In this document: one piece after another, positions 59,293-64,000 of the stretch
How the letters are laid out: the number at the start of each line of letters is the position of its first letter
Position numbering within the stretch: the first letter of the stretch is position 1
From: Leifsonia sp040686855
GTDB lineage: Bacteria; Actinomycetota; Actinomycetes; Actinomycetales; Microbacteriaceae
Reading direction: 5' to 3'
Length of the DNA: 64,000 bases
Assembly: GCF_040686855.1 (NCBI RefSeq)
Contig: NZ_JBFBOG010000002.1
Span: forward strand, 682,001-746,000
Made by a program: the position numbers and the translations under genes
The notes under the pieces: generated by a model
Seen by the model: only the letters and a program-made list of their open reading frames with translations
What the model was told of the DNA's origin: nothing
Databases searched by the model: none

Positions 59293-59723
59293 GCGGAGCG
59301 GCGGGCGTAGTGGCGGCGGGCCTTCATCCGGTTGCCGCACGTCGCCATGGAGCACCAGCGTGCGGTGTTCGGCTTGCTGTGGTCGATCAGGAACTTGGTG
59401 CACTCGGGGTTCGCGCACGGACGGAGCCGCCCGGGCAGTTCCTCCTGGAGGCGCGCCCACTCGAGGACGAGGCCCGCGTACTCCGCGCCGTCGGCCGGCG
59501 CCTCGAGCTCCCACGTAATCCCGCGGGGAGTCAGGGTCGGGCGCCGCTTCACGCCATTCACATAGGGCGTGAGCGTCTCCACGTCCGCATCGCCGCGGAT
59601 CACGGCCTGCAGGCGATCGCGCACCCGGATCATCCGCGGGTCGTCGAGGGTCTCGACCACATGGCCGTCCACCACCGGCGCGCTGTTCAGCACCGCCAGC
59701 AGGCGTTCCTCGTTCTCGATCAT
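59280..59723 (-). CDS. CGNR zinc finger protein (ABATE-type regulator)
   Basis: 147 residues. The C-terminal CGNR finger is clear: CANPECTKFLIDHSKPNTARWCSMATCGNRMKARRHYAR, with four cysteines and the CGNR motif. The N-terminal part is a ligand-binding ABATE-like domain. TATAGT lies six bases before ATG 59723 and no ribosome-binding site exists, so it appears leaderless. Divergent from the NAD(P)H oxidoreductase gene, with a long inverted repeat between, so it likely regulates that gene. Confidence 0.92.
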   Translation of the reverse strand: MIENEERLLAVLNSAPVVDGHVVETLDDPRMIRVRDRLQAVIRGDADVETLTPYVNGVKRRPTLTPRGITWELEAPADGAEYAGLVLEWARLQEELPGRLRPCANPECTKFLIDHSKPNTARWCSMATCGNRMKARRHYARRSAQNA

Positions 59724-59754
59724 CTAACCACTATAACAGGCTTGACAGGTTAGA
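59723..59754. promoter_or_regulatory. Inverted repeat over divergent CGNR/oxidoreductase promoters
   Basis: TCTAACC (59723-59729) and GGTTAGA (59748-59754) form a perfect 7-base inverted repeat with an 18-base spacer. The minus-strand -10 TATAGT (59735-59730) and the plus-strand promoter TTGACA (59742-59747) with TACCCT (59766-59771) both lie in or next to it, so one bound regulator could control both directions. Confidence 0.7.
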
Positions 59755-59797
59755 ACAGAACGCGCTACCCTCCTTCTCCTATGAAAGGAAACACCCC

Positions 59798-60340
59798 GTG
59801 AGCACCGCTCTCATCGTCGGTCACCCCGACCTCTCCGCCTCGCGCGTCAGCGCCGCACTCGCCGCAGAGGCTCGGCGGGTGCCCGGTGTCGACGTCCGCA
59901 TCCTCACCGAGCTCTATCCGGAGGGCGCACCGGATGCGACCGCCGAGCAGTCCGCCCTCTCCGCGGCCGACGACATCGTGCTGCTCTATCCGACCTACTG
60001 GTACTCGACGCCGGCGCCGCTGAAGCGCTGGCTCGACGATGTGCTCGTGCGGGGCTGGGCCTACGGGACCGGAGGCGCCGGCGCGCTCGCGGGCAAGACC
60101 CTCCGTGTCGTCACGACCACCGGCGGAGCCGAAGCCGCCTATCGGCCGGGCGAACTCCACAGCTTCGAGTACGACGCGATCCTGGCGCCGCTCAAGGCGA
60201 CGGCCCATCGACTGGGCATGCGCTGGAGGCCGCCGCTCGTGGTGCACGGCGTCCGCGACCTCGACGACGCGGGGCTCCGCGAGCTGGCGGACGCCTTCCG
60301 CGAACTCCTCGCCGCGGAACCGGTGCAGGAGGCGGCGTGA
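59798..60340 (+). CDS. NAD(P)H-dependent flavin oxidoreductase (flavodoxin-like, KefF/NQO family)
   Basis: 180 residues: TALIVGHPDLSASRVSAAL for the FMN phosphate loop, LLYPTYWYSTPAPLKRWLDDVL for the conserved WY/P motif, and VTTTGGAEAAY. Reduces quinones or similar electrophiles by two electrons. GTG 59798 follows GAAAGGAAA. The TehA-like gene overlaps its stop, so both share a message. Likely induced via the CGNR regulator. Confidence 0.92.
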   Translation: MSTALIVGHPDLSASRVSAALAAEARRVPGVDVRILTELYPEGAPDATAEQSALSAADDIVLLYPTYWYSTPAPLKRWLDDVLVRGWAYGTGGAGALAGKTLRVVTTTGGAEAAYRPGELHSFEYDAILAPLKATAHRLGMRWRPPLVVHGVRDLDDAGLRELADAFRELLAAEPVQEAA

Positions 60341-61347
60341 TGACCCCGCGCAGTCGCACCGCCAAGCGCATCCCGCTCAACACCCTCGCCATCGCCTTCG
60401 GGCTCGCCGGTCTCGCCGGGGTGTGGACGACCGCCGGGCGCCTGCTCGGCGTGCCCGAGGTCGTCGGTCAGGTGCTGTGGGGCGTCGTGGTGGTCGCCTG
60501 GGTCTGGCTCATCGTCGCCCACCTGCGGCGCGGCGCCAGGAGCTCCGAGTCGCTGGGTTCGCAGCTGCGGCACCCCGCGCAGGGACCGATCGCCGCGCTC
60601 GTCCCCGTTGTCGGGATGCTAATCGGAGCGGACCTCTACCGCTTCGTGCCGTGGGCCGGCGCGGTGCTGGTGATCGCGTCCCTCATCGTGGCCGCGGCGT
60701 TCGCCGGATGGATCCTGGCGTTCTGGCACGCGGGGAGCCTCCCGCCGGAGGCGTTCCACGGCGGCTACCTGCTGCCGACGGTCGCCGCCGGACTCATCGC
60801 CGCCACGACCTCGTTCCGGATCGGCCTGCCGGGGCTCGCGATCGGCGCCTTCGCGGTCGGGGTGTTCTTCTGGATCGTCATCTCGACCGTCCTCCTGGCG
60901 CGGCTCGCGTTCTTCCCGCCGCTGCCCGCCGCCCTGACCCCGACCTGCGCGATCCTGCTGGCGCCGCCGGCGGTCGCCGGGACCGCGTGGTTCACGATCA
61001 ACGGGGAGCGCGCCGACCTCGTATCGACGGCGCTGCTCGGCCTCCTGGTGCTGATGGCGCTCCAGCAGCTGGCGCTCATCCCGCGCTACCGGGTGCTGCC
61101 GTTCACTCTGGGGTTCTGGTCGTTCACCTTCCCGCTCGCTGCGGCGGGCGGCTACGGGATGCAGTGGCTGTCGGTTGCGGGCTTCCCGGGCTGGCAGGTC
61201 GTCGCCTGGGCGCTCGTGGTGCTGGTGACGGTGGTCGTTCTCCTGGTCGCCGGCCGCTCGCTGGTGCTCGTCACGTCGGTCCGGCGCGGCGCGCGGCGCG
61301 CCGAGAACGTGCTGCGGCGCGCGGACGATGCGGTGGAGACCCGCTGA
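60340..61347 (+). CDS. TehA/SLAC1-like transporter (second copy)
   Basis: 335 residues, ten hydrophobic segments, beginning with RIPLNTLAIAFGLAGLAGVW, the family's first helix. ATG 60340 is favoured by AGGAGG seven bases upstream; the GTG at 60337 is closer than ideal. The start overlaps the oxidoreductase stop (TGATG). Compared with the family member at 36649 it shares topology but little obvious sequence. Substrate: anions such as tellurite, sulfite or dicarboxylates. Confidence 0.85.
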   Translation: MTPRSRTAKRIPLNTLAIAFGLAGLAGVWTTAGRLLGVPEVVGQVLWGVVVVAWVWLIVAHLRRGARSSESLGSQLRHPAQGPIAALVPVVGMLIGADLYRFVPWAGAVLVIASLIVAAAFAGWILAFWHAGSLPPEAFHGGYLLPTVAAGLIAATTSFRIGLPGLAIGAFAVGVFFWIVISTVLLARLAFFPPLPAALTPTCAILLAPPAVAGTAWFTINGERADLVSTALLGLLVLMALQQLALIPRYRVLPFTLGFWSFTFPLAAAGGYGMQWLSVAGFPGWQVVAWALVVLVTVVVLLVAGRSLVLVTSVRRGARRAENVLRRADDAVETR

Positions 61348-61360
61348 GGTCGGACACGAC

Positions 61361-61394
61361 GACGGCGGATGCCGCGCGCGCAGCATCCGCCGTC
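61361..61394. terminator. Bidirectional hairpin terminator
   Basis: GACGGCGGATGC (61361-61372) pairs perfectly with GCATCCGCCGTC (61383-61394), 10-base loop. It separates the convergent TehA-like and CsbD genes and can serve both. Confidence 0.75.
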
Positions 61395-61407
61395 ATCGAC
61401 CCGAAGG

Positions 61408-61581
61408 CTACTTCTTGAAGGCGTCCTTGACGTCCTCGCCGAGGTTCTTGGCCTTCGCGGCCGTCTGGTCGGCCTTGCCCTCGGCGACCTTCGCGTCGTC
61501 GCCGGTCAGCTTGCCGATGGCCTCCTCGGCCTTGCCCTTCAGGTTCTGGGCGGCGTTCTTGATCTTGTCGTCAGCGCTCAT
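61408..61581 (-). CDS. CsbD family stress protein
   Basis: 57 residues: SADDKIKNAAQNLKGKAEEAIG, KLTGDDAKVAEGKADQTAAK, ending LGEDVKDAFKK. This is the CsbD pattern of a small, charged, largely helical general-stress protein. GGAAGGAG precedes ATG 61581. It follows the Gls24/AmaP operon by 40 bases on the same strand and probably belongs to the same stress response. Confidence 0.9.
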   Translation of the reverse strand: MSADDKIKNAAQNLKGKAEEAIGKLTGDDAKVAEGKADQTAAKAKNLGEDVKDAFKK

Positions 61582-61621
61582 GGCTGTCTCCTTCCAGTTG
61601 GGGTGTGGGTGTTACCGGGAG

Positions 61622-62251
61622 TCACGAGGACCGGACGGTGCTCGTGGACGTGTCGACGCGGACGGCCGGTGCCAGGCGGGCCCGGAAGCCGCCGACCAGT
61701 TGCGCGAACACGGGAACGGGGGCGCCCAGCGCCGCCTGCATCCGGACGACGGCGTCGTCCAGCGCGTCGACGACGATCCGGGCCGAGGCGCCGCGGCGAC
61801 AGCGCACGGTGACCTTCAGTACGGGCTGGGTGCGGACGCGGTAAGCGCTCACGCTCACGCCAGCAACGCCGGGAACGCCGGACAGGCGGTCGTCGAGCAA
61901 CGCGGACGGGACGGCCGCGTCGACCTCGACGGTGCCGTCCTCGCCCTGGAGCGTGAGGACGGTCGAGGTGCCGCCGCGACCCCGGCGCAGGATGAACGCG
62001 ACCAGCAGCAGGACGAACACCAGCGCGAGCGCGAGGCCGATCGCCGCGGCGAGGCTGACGGTCGTCCCCGCCCGGAGCGGCGTTCCGAACAGCGTGTCCG
62101 CGGTGCGGACGGTCTCACGTCCGCCCGCCGTCCACCCGGCGGCGAAGCCGGGCGCGACGAGCAGCGCGACCGCGGCAGCCGATGCAGCGAGGGCGGCGAC
62201 ACCCACGATGGCCAGCAGGATGCGGTTCAGCGCACGATTGCTGTTGTTCAC
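61622..62251 (-). CDS. AmaP-like alkaline-shock membrane anchor
   Basis: 209 residues. Two N-terminal hydrophobic segments (NRILLAIVGVAALAASAAAVALLV and VSLAAAIGLALALVFVLLLVAFIL) enclose a short external loop; the rest is a cytoplasmic Asp23-like domain. This is the AmaP layout, which tethers Asp23/Gls24 protein to the membrane. GTG 62251 overlaps the upstream stop by 4 bases. Partner Asp23 protein is encoded at 63325-63741. Confidence 0.82.
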   Translation of the reverse strand: MNNSNRALNRILLAIVGVAALAASAAAVALLVAPGFAAGWTAGGRETVRTADTLFGTPLRAGTTVSLAAAIGLALALVFVLLLVAFILRRGRGGTSTVLTLQGEDGTVEVDAAVPSALLDDRLSGVPGVAGVSVSAYRVRTQPVLKVTVRCRRGASARIVVDALDDAVVRMQAALGAPVPVFAQLVGGFRARLAPAVRVDTSTSTVRSS

Positions 62252-62820
62252 GATCCGACCCTTCCTGTCGAAGCGACGAGCACGGAGACCTTCAGCGGAT
62301 GCCCGGCGCCCGACTCGGCGAACTCCTCCGAGACCGCACGCCGGACCTCGTCGCGGTCGACGCGCATCCCGGTCACCGGGACGAGGCGGACGGCGGCGCT
62401 CCGCCGTCCGAGCGACACGCGGACGGCGTCGGGGGAGACGCCGGCGGTGCGAGCGGCACGACGCGCCAAGCCGGAGGCCAGCATCTCGTCGTCCGCGACC
62501 ACCGCGACGGTCTCCGCCTGGAGGCGGCGCCGGGGCCGGCGGCCGGGCAGGATGGCGAGCGCCACCAGCCAGAGGCCGATCAGCCCCGACGCCAGCGCCG
62601 CGACGATCAGCACCGGGGCCCCGGCGGAGGGGGTGGCCGGAACGGCCTCGGCGATCGTGCGCGGCGCCACCAGCAGCGGGCGCAGGCCCAGCAGCTGGAG
62701 CACGGATTCCGTGGCCAGGTACACCGTGGCCACGATCAGGAGGAGCGCCACGACGACCGCCGCAGTGGTACGCGGGGAGTGCGTCTCGCGGCGCACGATG
62801 CGCGCGTCGAGCCGGTTCAT
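62248..62820 (-). CDS. DUF6286-type membrane protein
   Basis: 190 residues, two hydrophobic helices (TTAAVVVALLLIVATVYLA and VLIVAALASGLIGLWLVALAIL) and a cytoplasmic C-terminal domain (VSLGRRSAAVRLVPVTG). It occurs in the Gls24/AmaP cluster of actinobacteria. ATG 62820 overlaps the upstream stop by 4 bases and its own stop overlaps the AmaP-like start by 4. Function unknown. Confidence 0.8.
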   Translation of the reverse strand: MNRLDARIVRRETHSPRTTAAVVVALLLIVATVYLATESVLQLLGLRPLLVAPRTIAEAVPATPSAGAPVLIVAALASGLIGLWLVALAILPGRRPRRRLQAETVAVVADDEMLASGLARRAARTAGVSPDAVRVSLGRRSAAVRLVPVTGMRVDRDEVRRAVSEEFAESGAGHPLKVSVLVASTGRVGS

Positions 62821-63140
62821 CGGACCCTCCTCTCTCTGATATCGGCGGTGGTGGCGCGGATGTCGACCCGCGCCACCTCCAGGCCGGTCAGCTCCCCGAG
62901 GCGCGCTCGGATGAAACCTCCGGCCTCGGTGAGTGCGGCGGTGACGGGCATCCGGTCGTCGCCGCCCGCAGCGAGCGACGGGGTCGGGACGGGTGAGGCG
63001 ACCCGCACCGCGAGAGCGCCCCGCGCATCCCGGACCCGGACGCGGACCTCCCGGAGCGCGACGCCGAGCTCGTCGGCGGCGACGGCTCGGGCGAGGTGCT
63101 CGAGCGCCACCGCCGCGAAGCGGTCCCGTCCGGCCGTCAT
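62817..63140 (-). CDS. Small Asp23-like protein of the envelope-stress operon
   Basis: 107 residues with no membrane segment. The pattern of short strands (LREVRVRVRDARGALAVRVASP, LTGLEVARVDIRATTADI) resembles a shortened Asp23/Gls24 domain. ATG 63140 overlaps the upstream stop by 4 bases. Probably a partner of the Gls24 protein; the family assignment is tentative. Confidence 0.7.
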   Translation of the reverse strand: MTAGRDRFAAVALEHLARAVAADELGVALREVRVRVRDARGALAVRVASPVPTPSLAAGGDDRMPVTAALTEAGGFIRARLGELTGLEVARVDIRATTADIRERRVR

Positions 63141-63328
63141 GACGACGAGCGCCGTCCGCGCAGGGCGTCGAGGACGCGGGCGAGGTCGAGGTCGCCGCCC
63201 ACGACGCGTGCGATCAGGTAGCCGATCAGCATGGCCACGGCCGTGCCGACGAAGACCCAGAAGCCGAACGCGGCCCAGACGACGGCGAGTGCGCCGCCGA
63301 TCAGGGCGCCGAACATGGGCCGGGTCAC
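63137..63328 (-). CDS. Small two-helix membrane protein (DUF2273-like)
   Basis: 63 residues: FGALIGGALAVVWAAFGFWVFVGTAVAMLIGYLIARVV, two close hydrophobic helices with a glycine-rich turn, then a charged tail. DUF2273-like proteins accompany Asp23/AmaP in other Gram-positives. GTG 63328 overlaps the Asp23 stop by 4 bases; ATG 63316 is an alternative. Confidence 0.78.
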   Translation of the reverse strand: MTRPMFGALIGGALAVVWAAFGFWVFVGTAVAMLIGYLIARVVGGDLDLARVLDALRGRRSSS

Positions 63329-63741
63329 TGGACTCGCGCCTCCTGCTCGTCCTCGTCGCCGGGCACGTGGACGTCGTTGACGGTCACATTCACCTCGGTG
63401 ACCTCGAGACCGACGATGCGCTCGATGGCCTGCACGATCGCGGCGCGCACGTCGGACGCGACCTTCTGGAGGGCGACCGGGTACTCCGCGACGATCGTCA
63501 CGTCGGCGGCCACCTGCTTCTCGCCGACCTCGACGCTGATGCCCTGGCCGAGGTCCGTGGCGTTCATGGCGTCGCGGAGGGCGCCGAGCGCCCGGGCCGC
63601 TCCACCGCCCAGCGCGTAGACGCCGGGGACCTCGCGGGCGGCGATGCCGGCGACCTTCGCGACGACGGCGTCGTTGATGACCGTCTTGCCGAGGACCGCG
63701 TCGGTGGTCGGGGTGGTGGTGCCGGTGGTCGTGGTGGCCAT
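63325..63741 (-). CDS. Asp23/Gls24 family envelope stress protein
   Basis: 138 residues: VLGKTVINDAVVAKVAGIAAREVPGVYALGGGAARALG, QVAADVTIVAEYPVALQKVASDVRAAIVQAIERIVGLEVTEVNVTVNDVHVP, the standard Asp23 domain. Membrane-tethered through the AmaP-like protein. ATG 63741 has GGAAGGAAA upstream; the frame is open to 63768. First gene of the five-gene operon whose junctions all overlap by 4 bases. Confidence 0.93.
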   Translation of the reverse strand: MATTTTGTTTPTTDAVLGKTVINDAVVAKVAGIAAREVPGVYALGGGAARALGALRDAMNATDLGQGISVEVGEKQVAADVTIVAEYPVALQKVASDVRAAIVQAIERIVGLEVTEVNVTVNDVHVPGDEDEQEARVQ

Positions 63742-63852
63742 GTCGTTTCCTTCCGTTCGGTGACTCACGGCTCTCTGACGAGCCGGGGCGCCGGTTCGTC
63801 ACGCCTCGCACCTGTGAGATCGCTCAAAAACCTAGATCGGCTAGTTACTATC

Positions 63853-63867
63853 CGTTCTAACAGAACG
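63853..63867. promoter_or_regulatory. Palindrome upstream of terminal sigma gene
   Basis: CGTTCT-AAC-AGAACG, perfect 6-base arms with a 3-base centre, between the Asp23 gene and the divergent sigma gene. It precedes the sigma gene's -10-like TAGTGT (63873-63878) and may be an operator; the bound protein is unknown. Confidence 0.45.
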
Positions 63868-63885
63868 ACGGGTAGTGTCACAGGG

Positions 63886-64000
63886 GTGACCCGGCCCGAA
63901 ATCCACGCCCTGTCGCAGGCGAGCGATGAGATCCTCGCCGGGCGCGCGGCAGACGGGGACACCGTCGCCTTCGAGGTCATCGTGCGGCGCCATTCCCCGC
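63886..64000 (+). CDS. ECF RNA polymerase sigma factor (3' partial)
   Basis: Only 38 codons fit in the window. They read VTRPEIHALSQASDEILAG then RAADGDTVAFEVIVRRHSP, the typical start of region 1.2/2.1 in ECF sigma factors. GTG 63886 is preceded by TAGTGT seven bases upstream with no ribosome-binding site, so it may be leaderless. Divergent from the Gls24 operon and possibly its regulator. Confidence 0.75.
   Translation, partial: MTRPEIHALSQASDEILAGRAADGDTVAFEVIVRRHSP

Noticed and set aside
1..64000. CRISPR arrays, tRNA or rRNA genes, insertion sequences, prophage genes, attachment sites
   Set aside because: No repeat-spacer pattern, cloverleaf-like sequence, transposase or integrase motif was seen on either strand.

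Overview
This is a GC-rich chromosomal window (about 70% G+C by eye, strong third-position G/C bias, many GTG starts, frequent ATGA/GTGA stop-start overlaps). It looks like an actinobacterium of the Microbacteriaceae (Leifsonia/Microbacterium-like). That placement is inferred from family content (DUF7882-type small protein, SigK/RskA-like pair, CGNR protein, Gls24/AmaP/CsbD cluster) and from the apparent leaderless genes; no rRNA marker is present. I see no rRNA, tRNA, CRISPR array, transposase or phage gene. The window opens inside a sugar-transporter gene and closes inside a sigma-factor gene. One 10-N assembly gap (21387-21396) sits in poly-G/C sequence of doubtful quality.

Layout. (1) 1-11041, plus strand: glycoside-degradation operon (ABC permease, Gfo/Idh/MocA oxidoreductase, ThuA-like protein, GH38 alpha-mannosidase, GH2 beta-galactosidase, GH36 alpha-galactosidase). 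(2) 11045-18787: divergent alpha/beta hydrolase and MarR; AraC regulator with a royal-jelly-type protein and a luciferase-like monooxygenase; a zinc-ribbon protein; a DUF1345 membrane protein; a formaldehyde-dehydrogenase-like zinc enzyme. (3) 18796-29737, plus strand: a catabolic cluster under a LacI-type operator/promoter, holding a nitrilase-superfamily amidase, a ribose-type ABC importer (binding protein, ATPase, permease), two LacI regulators, an aldo-keto reductase, and a GMC flavoprotein with its gluconate-2-dehydrogenase subunit-3 partner. This is the most novel-looking system here: uptake plus oxidation of a sugar-like, possibly amide-bearing compound. (4) 29741-43349: housekeeping and small regulatory units (zinc alcohol dehydrogenase, SRPBCC/TetR pair with a twin operator, acetyltransferases, fatty acid desaturase, DUF445, TehA-like transporter, ParA-like ATPase, MerR with an epimerase). 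(5) 43404-52133: galactoside operon on the minus strand (GH42, two ABC permeases, binding protein, GH36) facing a divergent LacI gene across three copies of one palindromic operator. (6) 52151-60340: SigK/RskA-like pair, secreted DUF4397 protein, hydrolase/cupin pair, MarR/glyoxalase pair with twin perfect palindromes, S1/P1-like nuclease, CGNR regulator and NAD(P)H oxidoreductase. (7) 60340-64000: second TehA-like transporter and a tightly overlapped Gls24/AmaP envelope-stress operon followed by CsbD.

Taken together, this is the accessory carbohydrate-scavenging and stress equipment of a soil or plant-associated actinobacterium. At least thirteen genes lack a clear ribosome-binding site but carry a TAnnnT-like hexamer exactly 6-7 bases before the start codon, so leaderless transcription seems common and helps fix several starts. 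Function calls are read from protein motifs without database searches.
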